A DNA stretch of 64,000 nucleotides, from NCBI RefSeq assembly GCF_024679095.1, contig NC_066518.1:2928949-2992948 (forward strand), given 5' to 3'. Positions 33,403-44,459 of this stretch are shown here, piece by piece. Below the pieces are notes generated by a model. That model saw only the letters and a list, made by a program, of their open reading frames with translations. It searched no databases and was not told where the DNA came from. A program made the translations under genes and the position numbers. Every line of letters begins with the position of its first letter. The stretch's first letter is position 1. This DNA is from Eriocheir sinensis (taxonomy: Eukaryota > Arthropoda > Malacostraca > Decapoda > Varunidae).

Positions 33403-33900
33403 TCCGGTAACCAATCAATCAGTAAGTCAAACAACACGTCAGTAAGTTAGCAAATTGGAAGCAGAAGCAAGGTTAGATACGACATTGCTTCGAAAATAAA
33501 TTAATAAGTGGATATTATTTTTAATATATATAGTAATTGCAAAAGGTTAAACGTAAATAAAGTTAGACCCCCCCCCCACCCAGAAGCAAAGTAAAACAAA
33601 AACAAAAAAAATAGACATGAAATAAAATAAAAAGGAAAATAAGATATACATGGAAAGACGCAATAATAAAACGTGAATCTCAAAAAAAAAAAAATAAATA
33701 AATAAATATATTAAATAAAAAAAAAAAAAAAAAAACACGAATTACAAACATATAAAACAAAATATAACGAAAAACAAGATATCTACATATAAAAAAAAGA
33801 TGCAGAAAAAAATTGTTTCCACTCAACAACAAAAAACGAATTACAACCATAAAAAAAAGTAAAACAAAATCTACGTAAAAAACTATAAAAAAAAAAAAAG
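33403..33900. other. A-rich sequence, no gene
   Basis: Strongly A-rich with several A10-A18 runs and a C8 run at 33570. Reverse frames are F/L/Y-rich artefacts. Confidence 0.5.
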
Positions 33901-34178
33901 GCTTCCACTCCTTGTTCGCGTGCGCGGTGTGGGCGGCGCGACTCCGTCCTTCTCCGTCGTCGCCTGTACGGATGTTTTGGTCGCCAGTCTTGGAATCTAC
34001 AAACAAACAAACAAACACCCTGGCGCCAGAATGCTCCCCCTCTCCCTACTACCCCACCTACCTCCTCCTCCTCCTCCTCCTTCTCTAGTCCTTCTGCTCT
34101 TCCTCCCAAACATATCCAAGGCGGTGGAATATATTTAAATCCGGATACATATAAACTAAAATTATATATAGATGTATG
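33901..34178. other. GC-richer spacer with CTC run
   Basis: CG-containing stretch (33915-33975), then a CTC triplet run (34063-34083). No gene recognised. Confidence 0.4.
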
Positions 34179-34179
34179 C

Positions 34180-34180
<1 letters not shown>

Positions 34181-34258
<78 letters not shown>
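34181..34258. repeat. (CA)n microsatellite
   Basis: About 78 bp of CA. Confidence 0.97.
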
Positions 34259-34259
<1 letters not shown>

Positions 34260-34515
34260 CTGAACAAGTAACTATGAAAGGAAATAATACTAGACACGGA
34301 AGGAAAGAAGAAAGAAAACTGTGAGGAAAAGAGGGAAAGGGGAGAATGGAAGTGGAAAGAAGAGAGATGGAAGAAAGGAAGGAAGCTGTGAGGAAGAGAA
34401 AGGGAGGGAGAGATTGAGGGAGGGAGGGAGGGAGGAAGGAAGTGGAGATTAAACTTCCTGATGATGGATATTAAGAAAACACGGAACTCCACTCGACGGT
34501 CCGTGCACCAGTCAA
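34259..34515. other. GGAAGG-rich purine sequence
   Basis: Degenerate GGAAG/GGGAGG units (34296-34445). No gene. Confidence 0.5.

Positions 34516-34519
<4 letters not shown>

Positions 34520-34590
<71 letters not shown>
34520..34590. repeat. (GA)n microsatellite
   Basis: About 68 bp of GA after a short TG run. Confidence 0.97.
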
Positions 34591-34594
<4 letters not shown>

Positions 34595-34654
34595 GTTTTA
34601 GTGGTTCCTATTATGATTTTCTTGATTATCATTATCGTCATTATTATTGGTATT

Positions 34655-34658
34655 ATCA

Positions 34659-34705
<47 letters not shown>

Positions 34706-34945
34706 TTTTGCATTTTGCTGAACAGATGGTTCCGATTATTCAACTGATTAAACTTTCTTCTTCTTCTTCTTCTTCTTCTACTTTTTCATTTACTTCTTCT
34801 TCTTCTTCTTCTTCTTCTACTTCTTCCTCCTCCTCTTCTTCTATTTCTTCTTCTTCTTCTTCTTCTTCCTCCTTCTCCTACTCCTCCTCCTTTTCCTCAT
34901 CCTCTTCCTCTTCCTCCTTCTTCTTCTTCTTCTTCTTCTCCTTTT
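34655..34945. repeat. (ATT)n and (TTC)n arrays
   Basis: ATT triplets (34657-34702), then about 190 bp of TTC/TCC triplets (34756-34945) with a few substitutions. Confidence 0.95.
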
Positions 34946-35430
34946 CTCTTCCTCCTATTTCCTCATAATCCTTTGTCCACTTTAAGGAGCCATTAGCATC
35001 CTGTCCCTCCGCCTTGACTCCCACGGCCTCGGGACCCGGAGATGAGCAATCGCAGAAGAAAGGAAACGAGAGGGTAAAAAAAATACAAGCGGAAGATAAA
35101 AACATAACTTCACAAAGCGGCAGGTGAGAGGAACGAAAGGGCAAGGCGCAGGGACAATAGGTGTACCTCATTACCTGCCGCCCCTCACCTGCATCCCGAC
35201 ACGCCAGATTTTGTTAGCGTTGAATTACTATTTATTAACAGTTGGTTTTTATTCATTTTTTGACATCCGGGAATCCCTTTTGCTTTAACCTTACATCTCC
35301 TTTTTTTGGCTTATAGTTAGTATTTTTATTTCTTTACCTTGACTTTTTTTTGTTCATTCTAACGTCTGGTTATTTAAAGGTCATATTATTATTAAGAGTT
35401 ACGTAGTTCGTGTGGCTTTTTACCTCCATT
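34946..35430. other. No gene recognised
   Basis: Mixed, then T-rich sequence. Nothing supported. Confidence 0.4.
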
Positions 35431-35433
35431 TTC

Positions 35434-35835
35434 AGGGACGGAGTTAGTTAGGAGTGTTGGATTTCCACGAGTTAGCTAAGTCGACGGTCCACAAACTCGA
35501 TCGTAAAAACAAGAGAATATACATAAAAAAAACCCAACAAAATCCAGTAACTATATATACGCCTTGAAAAACGGGTTGAAAACGACAAATATCCCACATT
35601 ACTGTTGATGAAGACTAAAATGCGCAGTTCAAATGATTCAGGGGAAAGAGAACATAGGGACGGAGTAAATTAGAAGTGTTGGATTTCCACGTACCACAAA
35701 CGCAATCGTAAAACAAGAGAATATACATAATACAAAAATCAACAAAATCCAGTAACTATATATACGCCTTGAAGAACGGGTTGAAAACGACAAATAATCT
35801 CACATTAATGTTGATGAAGACTAAGATGCGCCGTA
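35434..35835 (+). repeat. 222-bp tandem duplication
   Basis: AGGGACGGAGTTAGTTAGGA (35434) recurs as AGGGACGGAGTAAATTAGAA (35656). Shared segments include GTGTTGGATTTCCACG, ACAAGAGAATATACATAA, CAGTAACTATATATACGCCT and TGTTGATGAAGACTAA. The second copy lost about 20 bp after TTTCCACG. Confidence 0.92.
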
Positions 35836-35973
35836 AAAAAAAAAAAAAAAAAACACAGGTGAAAAACATACTTATCGTCACCGTCCGCCTCCGCTTATCA
35901 TCGTGGGCGTCAATATTTCCGTCGTTGTCTGTCTTTTTGCATCATATTTCAGTATCAAGGTAATGCAATGCTG

Positions 35974-35977
<4 letters not shown>

Positions 35978-36023
<46 letters not shown>
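35978..36023. repeat. (GA)n microsatellite
   Basis: About 46 bp of GA. Confidence 0.96.
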
Positions 36024-36029
<6 letters not shown>

Positions 36030-36059
36030 AGAATGGGAGGAGGAAGTAAATAAAGCAAG

Positions 36060-36450
36060 GTGATCGGCGCCGTGATGGTCGTGAACGGAGACTGTCTGGG
36101 GGAGTGGGAGACGGGGGTGTAGTAGTGTGTGTGTGGGGGGGGGTGGGGGGTAGGGGTGGGGGTGAAACGGCCTAGTGTGTGCATGAGAAAGAGTGCGCGC
36201 AGGTGAGTGTGAGGGAAGAGTGATTCAAGGTAATAAGTGCGGGTGCTCGGGGAGGGCGGGGCGTGGGTAGGGTTGGCGCCAGGGCGTTCCCGCAGTGCCT
36301 CAGGGGTGACGTTGCTTGTTGTTTCCCGCCTCATCGCCTCCCTAATTGGCCTTCCTCGCGCCGCCCCACGCAATTATTATGATAGAGTTGTTCCTCCGAC
36401 GCTCTCATTGTTTCACTCCCGCGCTCGGTCACTGGGAGCGTGTACGGAGC
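36060..36450. other. GC/CpG-rich stretch, possible regulatory DNA
   Basis: One of the more CpG-rich segments, with GGGCGGGGCG at about 36255 and a G-rich run (36130-36170). It contains no recognisable exon. Promoter function is only a possibility. Confidence 0.25.
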
Positions 36451-36463
36451 GTGGCGAGGTAAA

Positions 36464-36716
36464 GGGGCTGTTACACTGGGCAAATTTTCCGTGGATCTTC
36501 AGTCAAACCACGATTTCCGCTGGCGTGGTTCTTATATTTCCGTGGTTTTCTGACGAGTCCACGATCTTCCAAAGCTACAGTAGATTTCACCGAAGGACGA
36601 CGGTATTACTCACCATTATCATCATCAGCAATAACAAGAAACAAATGAGAACCACGCTAGCGGAAATCGTGGTTTGACTGAAGATCCACGGAAAATTTGC
36701 CCAGTGTAAAAGCCTC
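36464..36716. mobile_element. MITE with 69-bp terminal inverted repeats
   Basis: The left arm 36464-36532 and right arm 36648-36716 are reverse complements with only about four mismatches. The left arm starts GGGGCTGTTACACTGGGCAA and the right ends TTGCCCAGTGTAAAAGCCTC. The 115-bp middle is non-coding. Each arm also contains a smaller ACCACG/CGTGGT inverted pair. No convincing TSD: the left flank is GAGGTAAA and the right flank TTAAGTAC. Transposase superfamily unknown. Confidence 0.85.
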
Positions 36717-36720
36717 TTAA

Positions 36721-37160
36721 GTACTTCCCTTTAAGTGTCTCACTGTCGGATGATCCCCAGAGGTCTTTAAAAGGAAGTTATTTCGTTATATTATGTATAC
36801 ATTATCTGGGACCGCTTGATATACTACTCTCAAAAACACCAGCACCAGCAGAAACAACAAATTATAATTAAAAGTTTTTATTTCAATTAGCCAAGGTAAT
36901 AATCTAATGAGTTGTTTAAATTTTCCTTATCGTTATTTGCAACCAGCGTCTGTGACTTGATAATATATATAAAAAAATAAAAAAAACGCTTTACGTCACT
37001 CTCACTGCATGAAAAGAGTCAGTACAGGAGTGTGTCGCTGGACAGGGGTTAGCATCATATACAAAGACATACTCGCCAATTTGTACGCAACATTCGCAAT
37101 TCGTACTTATCAAGCTTCGAAAAGAGTAAAGCTGAGGCATTAAAATTAATCACGTTCAAA
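36721..37160. other. AT-rich, no gene
   Basis: AT-rich DNA between the MITE and the next array. Nothing supported. Confidence 0.4.
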
Positions 37161-37164
37161 TGAA

Positions 37165-37475
37165 AAAAAAGCGTATATCAGTTTTTAATTTCACAATACT
37201 TATATTTTTTTGCCCTTAGAATAAAATGAATTACCGTCAAATCAAGGAATCAGTTTATAATTTCACACTTCATTTTTTACCTTAGAATAAAATGAATTAC
37301 CGTCAAATCAAGGAATCAGTTTATAATTTCACACTTCATTTTTTTCCCCTTAGAATAAAATGAATTACCGTCAAATCAAGGAATCAGTTTATAATTTCAC
37401 ACTTCATTTTTTTCCCCTTAGAATAAAATGAATTACCGTCAAATCAAGGAATCAGTTTATAATTTCTCAGAACCT
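37165..37475 (+). repeat. 66-68-bp tandem repeat, 4 copies
   Basis: AATTACCGTCAAATCAAGGA recurs near 37229, 37295, 37363 and 37431. Units contain CAGTTTATAATTTCACACTT and CTTAGAATAAAATG. A 2-bp change in a T tract accounts for the period difference. High identity implies recent origin. Confidence 0.94.
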
Positions 37476-38615
37476 CATTTGTATAACTTAGCTCAATTTC
37501 CCTCCTGTTTTTACCGACGGGTCCTGATTGGTGTGGTTAGTACAAGCTGACAAGAACACTCTCAACGCGGTCTCCTTCCAAAGTAGGTCAAACACTGACT
37601 AGAATGGCACAACAGGAATGCAGGCAGACAGGCAGGCACACGGGCGGCAGGGCGGGTGTCACACTTTATTTGGAGCACCACACACACACCTGCTGCACAC
37701 CTTAACGAGGAGTCCGTCAGCGCCACAACCGCCGCCACACCCACTACTCAGGTCACACTAATCGTGCCACTACACAAACAGCACCTCTCTATTTACTGAC
37801 TAATTTATTCTTTCATTCATTTCCAAATTCATTAACCAACTGATTTACTTACTCAGGCATTCATCCATACAACATTATTCATTCATTTATTTGTCATTAG
37901 CTTATGGTTTCCTACTTTCAGAAATCCTCGACTAATATTACCGCAAAAACTCCCCCACAGAGGCGCCAGGTAACTGAGGAATGCGGAAAGCTATAGATAC
38001 ATACAGCAGACTACCTTGTCCCACACCTGCTAAGGGAAATAAATAAATGCTGTTTGGGATCCTATCAATGGGTAGTGAGGAGAGGGAGACGAGGTGATGT
38101 GCTCCCCCTTCCCTCCCTTCATCTTCTCCCCAGAGCCTGCCCATCCGTCATACACCCACGCCAACGAAAACACCCACCCACTCACAACCATCATCACCAC
38201 CACCACTACGCTGGCCCTCCACTCCACCCAAACCATGCCCACTCCCCTACCACTCCTTAAGCCTCAGAGATCAACACACATAAGAAAACATTCACCCCAG
38301 CTCCAACACCCCAGCAAAGGCCCTCCACACTACCTCTCCACTCACCATCAACACTGTCACGGCCCCATCTCCCCCCCCCCTCCCTCCCAACCCTCCCACA
38401 CACTCTCAGCCACAATCAGTCCGTCAGCCAGATAGACACGGAAAAGCCCCACCAAGGCCAAGACTCCCCCACGGACCAACGACCTGCTTACAAACAGCGG
38501 CAGGGGGTAGAAAGGGAGAAAAAAGGGGGCAGGTGCGGGCAGGGTGCGAGGAGGAGGAGGAAGGGGGCAGGAAGAGGCGGACAGAGGTGGACTGAGGGAA
38601 GATGTGTAGTGGGTG
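37476..38615. other. CA/CCA-rich sequence, no gene
   Basis: Includes GGCAGACAGGCAGGCA (37620), ATTCATTCATT runs (37810-37895) and a long CCACCA/CCCC-rich stretch (38095-38420). Frames are P/H/T-rich artefacts. Confidence 0.45.
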
Positions 38616-38621
38616 GGTGGA

Positions 38622-38632
38622 GAAGTAGTAGC

Positions 38633-38680
<48 letters not shown>

Positions 38681-38684
38681 TGTT
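38622..38684. repeat. (TAG)n microsatellite
   Basis: About 20 TAG/AGT triplets, followed by TTG triplets. Confidence 0.95.
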
Positions 38685-38694
38685 GTTGCTGTTG

Positions 38695-38920
38695 TAATGG
38701 GCGTGGGCGTGAATGCAACAGGTGAGAGGAGGTATGACAGATGGGTGTAGTGGGTGCATGAGCGAAGGCAAGCGAGTAGTGGGTGGGAAGGGTGGTGGTA
38801 ACGGGTGGGGGAGGGGGGGGCAGACGGGCGGGGGTGCAAACGGTGGCGGGGACAGGTGGGCGGCGACGGGCTGGTGGCGACGTCCGGGAAACAGGCTTAA
38901 GACGACCCACTTGGCACTGT
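38695..38920. other. G-rich, CpG-containing sequence
   Basis: GGGTGGG-rich DNA with G8 runs (38806-38820). No gene. Confidence 0.4.
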
Positions 38921-38922
38921 GT

Positions 38923-38972
<50 letters not shown>

Positions 38973-39035
38973 GTGGTAGTAGTAGTAGTAGTAGTAGTAG
39001 TTGTGGTAGTAGTAACAGTAGCAGTAGTAGTTGTT
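38923..39035. repeat. (GT)n and (TAG)n arrays
   Basis: About 48 bp of GT (38924-38971), then AGT/GTA triplets with TTG and ACA interruptions. Confidence 0.95.
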
Positions 39036-39660
39036 GTTATTTTCATTGATTACATTACCGTTTTAGGTGACATATAATTTAATTCCCTATTACCCGTTTC
39101 TATGTTGCGTAAATAGATCTTGCTTACTAATATGAAACTATTTATTTACTCTTTGCATGGCTGTTACGAGACTTGGCGCCACAGGGAGATCGTTAGAGGA
39201 TTAGGGGTTACTTGGCCACGAGGGTAGGGCATTGAGGACGAGGGGATGGGAGGGGAGAGGACGAGAGAGGGGAGGAGGAGGAGGAGGAGGTGTTGATGTG
39301 AGGGGGGGAGTTGTGTACAGGAAGGGAAGCCAGCAGTTAAGAAATTATACTCCCCTGCTTGTCACTTTGCCTTCATAACCTCCTGCTCACCCGTTCCTCC
39401 CTCTTCTGCTCACTCACTCCCCTCTGCCTCCCTCTTTTCTATCCTCCTCCTGCTTACCTTTCTTCCCATCTCCTCGGTTTCTCTTTTACACTTTTGCCCT
39501 CTCTGAACCTGCTCCTGCTCCTCCTTTTTTAATATTTCTCTCTTCTATCTTCTCTAATTGCCACGTTCCCCCATTCAGCATCTTCCTTCTAGCTCTTCCC
39601 ATCCTTTCCTTCTCTTCTGCGTTCTCCTACAACACACTTTTTCCCTATTCTCCTATTTCA
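39036..39660. other. No gene; GGA run and CT-rich sequence
   Basis: A GAG/GGA run near 39271-39290, then CTC-rich DNA. Nothing supported. Confidence 0.4.
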
Positions 39661-39664
39661 TCAT

Positions 39665-39835
39665 CCATGTCATTATCATCGTCAGTTTTATTAGTTCACT
39701 GCAGGACAAAAGCCTTTCTGAACATTCTCCCTCTTCCGGTTTAATGTTACTGTGCTCCATCTTACTCCGGCAAATACTCTAATTTCCTCTTTCCACCTGG
39801 TCCTTGACCTGCCCTGACTTCTACAAGGTCTGCGT
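39665..39835 (-). pseudogene. Possible RTE-type LINE C-terminal remnant
   Basis: CACTGCAGGACAAAAGCCTT followed by CTGAAC, and CTTTCCACCTGGTCCTTGAC further on, resemble the antisense of the C-terminal codons of RTE-clade LINEs. In those, the minus strand reads something like W/R-x-x-EAFVLQWT, preceded by a DRxxWR-type segment. CATCATCATCAT just downstream (39909) is also typical of such tails. The reading frame is broken by stops. This rests on my recollection of the family pattern and needs a search. Confidence 0.45.
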
Positions 39836-39868
39836 TGCCACTCTATTACTTTCGTTGTTCATCTGTTA

Positions 39869-39909
<41 letters not shown>

Positions 39910-39935
39910 ATCATCATCATCATCATCGTCATCAT
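39869..39935. repeat. (CA)n-(CAT)n compound microsatellite
   Basis: About 40 bp of CA, then CAT triplets. Confidence 0.95.
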
Positions 39936-40040
39936 TTTTCCTCCTCCTTTTGCTTCTGCCGTAACTGGCCTGTTCCCAGACGGGCGTGTTGATGTCTACT
40001 ACCGCCAGGATAATATTTTTTTCTTAAACCTCCTTCGGCA

Positions 40041-40510
40041 GAGGGATGACATAGCTATTTTTGAACGCCAAGTTTGCAAAGGGAATTTGACATTGATTGC
40101 CATAGCAATGCAAGATAATATTAAAGATATGTTCATATAACATGATGTGTATATATTTGGGCATAATGAAGCTGTTTATCATGTTGTAGATAAAACCTTC
40201 ATAACGTAAAATATTATTCTGCAAATAAGTGTGAACAGTATAGCGAAAGACCTGCGGGGTTATCGTTTTCAAGTCTGAGTTGACGATAATATCGCAGGTC
40301 TTTTGCTATACTGTTCACACTTGCTTGCAGAGTAATCCTTTACGTAATGAAGGTTTTATCTTTTAACATGATGAGCACAGCTTCATTATGACCAAATATA
40401 TACAAATCATGTTATTTGGACATGTCTTTAATATCATCTTACATTGCTACGGCAATCAATGTCAAATTTTCTTTGCAAATTGGCTTTGAAAAATAGCTGT
40501 CACCCCTCCG
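40041..40510. mobile_element. 470-bp foldback (long inverted repeat)
   Basis: Arm 40041-40266 and arm 40283-40510 are reverse complements over their whole length, by eye about 85% identical, with a 16-nt loop. Matching landmarks include CAGTATAGCGAAAGACCTGC against GCAGGTCTTTTGCTATACTG, and GATAAAACCTTCAT against ATGAAGGTTTTATC. The ends are AGGGATGACATAGCTATTTT and AAAATAGCTGTCACCCCTCC. No protein is encoded. It could be a foldback transposon, a head-to-head duplication, or a source of long hairpin RNA. I see no TSD. Confidence 0.92.
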
Positions 40511-41280
40511 TCCGGCTGCGACCGGGCCAATTAACCTTTTCCTTTGCGTTCATCCTCAGGTATTATCAGCTTAGGTTTGACCTTCCGAGGGGTGACGGAA
40601 TTGTCAGTTTCTCTCAAAAAAGAAATACTAGTTATTATTATCGTGATTATTTTTCATCACAGGGGATAAAGCAGTCATTTGCGATGAGGACCGAACGTCT
40701 CAAACAACAACTCTGACGGTACTCGACCACATATTAAATGATTAATGAAAGCGCTCCTATTTATCCACAATTGCCATGCATGCTTTCTGCTTTTTACTAA
40801 CCAGTCAGCAGCACGGGGATGTCAGACTCCCGGTGACTCCTCCTAACACGGGGGGACTTTCGCCGCTTTGTCGTGCGGCGACTATAATCTCCTTTGTGGC
40901 CTACATAAGAAAATATTTGCTTTGAGAGCCAAAATCGTCTGGAAGTACGTACCAAATACCCATCCCTACACCCACCCACACAAATACACTCCCACAACAC
41001 ACACACACACACACACACAAAGGCCCAGCGCCGTGGCACCTAAGTTTCGTAAGCCACACAGGAGGGTTCATTGTGTGCCCCGCGGCGCCTCGTGGTGACC
41101 CCAAGCCTCGGCGGGGGTCAGCGGCGTCACACTGGCCCCGCTGTACGCCCTGACGTCACGCCGCGACCCTGTGCCCCCACCACCAACACGATCACCTTGC
41201 CCAATCAATGAGACTATGACGTGATGTGGCGTGGTGAGGGAGACTGTGAGTGTGTGAGGGGGGAGGAAGAGGAGGATATT
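40511..41280. other. No gene recognised
   Basis: Mixed sequence. CCGAGGGGTGACGG near 40587 resembles the right end of the foldback (complement of GTCACCCCTCCG), so the element may be larger than drawn. GC-rich at 41040-41200. No gene. Confidence 0.4.
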
Positions 41281-41285
41281 AGTTT

Positions 41286-41287
41286 GT

Positions 41288-41354
<67 letters not shown>
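41286..41354. repeat. (GT)n microsatellite
   Basis: About 68 bp of GT with one interruption near the start. Confidence 0.97.
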
Positions 41355-41357
<3 letters not shown>

Positions 41358-41547
41358 TGCTTAATTCTTATAGTTATTGTATGTTGAGTAAAAGCGCGAC
41401 GCGGAACTGAAAACTCGCTGCCAAGATAGAGGGAGATTCTGTGAGCACGAACGGGAGAAGAAAACGAAGGTGATTCAGGAAAACAAAGCGTGGTTAAGTT
41501 ACCTGCAACAGACAAACTCAAAGTAAGGCAGACAGACAAACAGACTG

Positions 41548-41550
<3 letters not shown>

Positions 41551-41586
<36 letters not shown>
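41551..41586. repeat. (CA)n microsatellite
   Basis: About 36 bp of CA, ending in ATATAT. It is complementary to the GT array 200 bp upstream. Confidence 0.96.
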
Positions 41587-41591
<5 letters not shown>

Positions 41592-42115
41592 TTAACACCA
41601 TCAAGCATATTAAAAAGAACACCTGACATACATTCTAGGTAATTCATGCAAAATACCTTCCCGGAATAAGTGATAATGAATGCTCGCGAAAATCCATGTA
41701 ATTAGACAGACAGACAGACAGACAGACGAAACAGACAGAAGACAGAAACAGACGACAGCATAACAAACAGAAGAGACAGGAAAATGAATTACAAAACAAA
41801 ACACCGGGTGGCAATGTAAGGGAGTCGACCACGGAGACAGACACACTAAGCAAACAGAAAATAGAACCAGACGAAAACATTAAAAAAAAAAAAAATTATA
41901 ATACAAAACCAAGGCCCAGGTAGCAATGCAGGTGAGTCGTCGCAATCAAGTAGATCACCTGCCCATTCCAACAAGCGGAGCGTTGGCCATGAAGGGAAGG
42001 GGGGGAGCGGCCGCGAAGGGGGAAGGAAGGGGGAAGGGAATTCAAAGGGATCATAAAGGGGAGTTTTGTGGAGGCAATAAAGAGGGAAAGAGGTGATTTG
42101 AGTGGCGAGATGAGG
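41587..42115. other. No gene; (CAGA)n run
   Basis: CAGA tetramers at 41704-41735, an A run near 41880, then G-rich sequence. Nothing else. Confidence 0.45.
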
Positions 42116-42119
42116 AGGG

Positions 42120-42620
42120 AGAGTGAGGCGAGACAAGGGGACGCAGGGGAATGAGGGGAAGAGGGGAGAGAGTGAGAGGGGAGAGAAAGGGAAAGAGGTG
42201 CAGTGAGAAAAGGGAGAGAAGAGAATGACGATGAGAGGGGACGCAGAGATATAGAAGACGATGAAAATGGGAAAATGGGAAAATGGGGAAAATATAGGGG
42301 AATGAGGGGAAGAGGGGAGAGAGTGAGAGGGGAGAGAAAGGGGAAGAGGTGCAGTGGGAAAAGGGAGAGAAGAGAATGACGATGAGAGGGGACGCAGAGC
42401 AATGGAAGACGATGAAGGGGGGAAAAGGTGCAGATGAAGAGGGTAAGAGAAGAGGGGAGAGAGTGAAAGGGGAGTGAAGAAGGTGTAGAAAGGAAGGTGA
42501 GAGAAGAGACAGGTGATGAGAGGGGACGCAGAGCAATGGAAAACGATAAAGAGGGGAAAAGGTTAACACAAGGAGGATAAAAGAATTGAAACGATGTGAT
42601 GAAGGTGTTGAAGGGGGACG
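42120..42620 (+). repeat. Degenerate purine minisatellite, about 150-bp unit
   Basis: GAATGAGGGGAAGAGGGGAG (42149, again 42300) leads each unit. GAGGTGCAGTG(A/G)GAAAAGGG, GAATGACGATGAGAGGGGAC and GCAGAG.AATGGAAGACGATG follow. Shorter related units continue to 42620. Confidence 0.88.
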
Positions 42621-42875
42621 GAAAGCAACAGACGACAATGAAGGGGAAAATAAGTGTAAAAATAAGGAGAATAAGAGGAGAGTGGAGATGGTGTGATGAA
42701 GATGATGGGTGGTTATGTGAAGAGGCGATGGTGAGGGGTGATGACTGGAAATGAGAGGAAAGGGGAAGACGTGGGATGACGATGACCAGTATATGAGAAG
42801 GGGGGGAGAGGTGATGATGGCTGAGAGTGCGGGAGTGGAGATGAGTGCAGTGAAGGAGTGAAAGGTTGTTCTATA
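42621..42875. other. Purine-rich, no gene
   Basis: GATGATGG- and GGTGATG-rich DNA continuing the bias of the minisatellite. Confidence 0.4.
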
Positions 42876-42876
42876 A

Positions 42877-42879
<3 letters not shown>

Positions 42880-42932
<53 letters not shown>
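42880..42932. repeat. (CT)n microsatellite
   Basis: About 53 bp of CT. Confidence 0.96.
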
Positions 42933-42941
<9 letters not shown>

Positions 42942-43158
42942 GTATATAGGTATGTGCTTGTGTGTGGGTATGAGAAAGGGAGGGCGGAAGGGAGGCAAGG
43001 ACATACACAAACAGACAAGCAGACAGTGAAACATACAGAGTGGCAAGGACCAGCGGATTGACAGACTGACAGACGGACACGAGAAGCCAGCAACAGAAAA
43101 AAACAAGGACAGACATAAAGGTAATTAGGATATAGACCAAAAGATACGATTACTAAGG

Positions 43159-43227
<69 letters not shown>
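43159..43227. repeat. (GA)n microsatellite
   Basis: About 68 bp of GA, complementary to the CT arrays on both sides. Confidence 0.97.
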
Positions 43228-43229
<2 letters not shown>

Positions 43230-43540
43230 CTAAAAGGTGACGCAAATCATTACAGGAATTGAAAAGCCGATGACGTCAGGGAGACTCCTCAAAAGGGGGG
43301 CGGGGGGGGTGAGGGGAAAGGAGGTTAAGTCCGTGTGGTATAATCTCGTCCTCGCCCGCCTCCTTTTACCTGGGGACGCGGACTGGAGAGGGCAGGTGTT
43401 GTTATCCTGCTCTGATGGCTGGCTGGGGAATGGCTGGGGAAGGGGGGGGGGGGGGGGGGGGATCGGTGTGAAGTGGGGAAGGTATGGTGTGGAAAAAATA
43501 GACGAGGTATAAATGGTAGGGAGTGTGAAAAGAGGTCGGT
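43228..43540. repeat. G-rich stretch including a G20 tract
   Basis: GGGGGGCGGGGGGGG near 43297-43310 and a run of 20 consecutive G at 43442-43461. Such runs fold readily into G-quadruplexes and are also prone to assembly error. Confidence 0.9.
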
Positions 43541-43543
43541 CTG

Positions 43544-43546
<3 letters not shown>

Positions 43547-43611
<65 letters not shown>
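43547..43611. repeat. (CT)n microsatellite
   Basis: About 65 bp of CT. Confidence 0.97.
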
Positions 43612-43613
<2 letters not shown>

Positions 43614-43745
43614 ATAAATAAATAGTGGCTTAACTTTTAATTCTACCAGCCAACGTAATTAATGTTACTTCTACGTATCAAATAATGGAACTTAATACCC
43701 TGTTGTTGATTTTTATTAATGCCCAACTCTCTTTTTTATATCCGA

Positions 43746-43748
<3 letters not shown>

Positions 43749-43796
<48 letters not shown>
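43749..43796. repeat. (CT)n microsatellite
   Basis: About 47 bp of CT. Confidence 0.96.
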
Positions 43797-43799
<3 letters not shown>

Positions 43800-44455
43800 A
43801 CTCTACATACATACAAAGCCTATAATAAATTGCTTAGGTTCAAGAGCTTGTTGATATATTATTCGACAGTTTCACCTTGATCGCGCCTTTCATCTCATTG
43901 GGTCACATTACCACAGCCCCAAATCGCCCGGCACAAAGGTAGGACGAGGACACAGTTTTCATATGGATTAACGTGAGTATTAGTGAGTATTTGTATTGCA
44001 GCGGCAGATTAGTGGGTCAGGTGCGTCATGAGGTGAGGCACTATTTGACTACTGATGACGCCGCTGATGGCTCTCCTGTGACACTCAACACTGCAGGCTC
44101 TCTCAGACAATCCACCTGTGTATTATCATTAATTATTAACGGCATATAAATAAAGCGCGTCCCTCCTTATCCGAGGCTCAGGTACAGACAGGTGTGCTAC
44201 TTAGGCTCAGTCAGGGTGCTCACCTCGTCACTCGCCTTTTACTAACAAACAAAGGTGCATAGAAAGGACTGTCACCTTAGAAAAAAAATGCGGGTATTAA
44301 TACAGACACACTTGGCAACACACAATCTACCGTCAATGCATCAAATTCTACTCATAAAGTGCAAAAAGAAGCTAAACTCAATAACGTGATTTTGACCATA
44401 TTCCAAGAAACAGAAGGAAAGAGGCAAAACTTTCAACTTATATGTAATCGTTTAG
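43797..44455. other. 660 bp of repeat-poor sequence, no gene
   Basis: Mixed sequence with a TATAAATA-like string at about 44145 and GC-richer DNA on both sides. A promoter cannot be argued from that alone, and no exon is recognisable. Confidence 0.4.
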
Positions 44456-44459
44456 TGTG

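Noticed and set aside
36060..36450. CpG-rich stretch as a CpG-island promoter
   Set aside because: Invertebrate genomes do not reliably mark promoters this way, and no exon is seen. Kept only as a weak note.
40041..40510. Considered as a microRNA precursor
   Set aside because: The hairpin is several times longer than a typical pre-miRNA and complementary throughout; no bulge pattern or mature-like region stands out.
44140..44180. TATAAATA-like string as a core promoter
   Set aside because: Chance occurrence is likely in AT-rich DNA; no initiator, downstream exon or conservation to support it.
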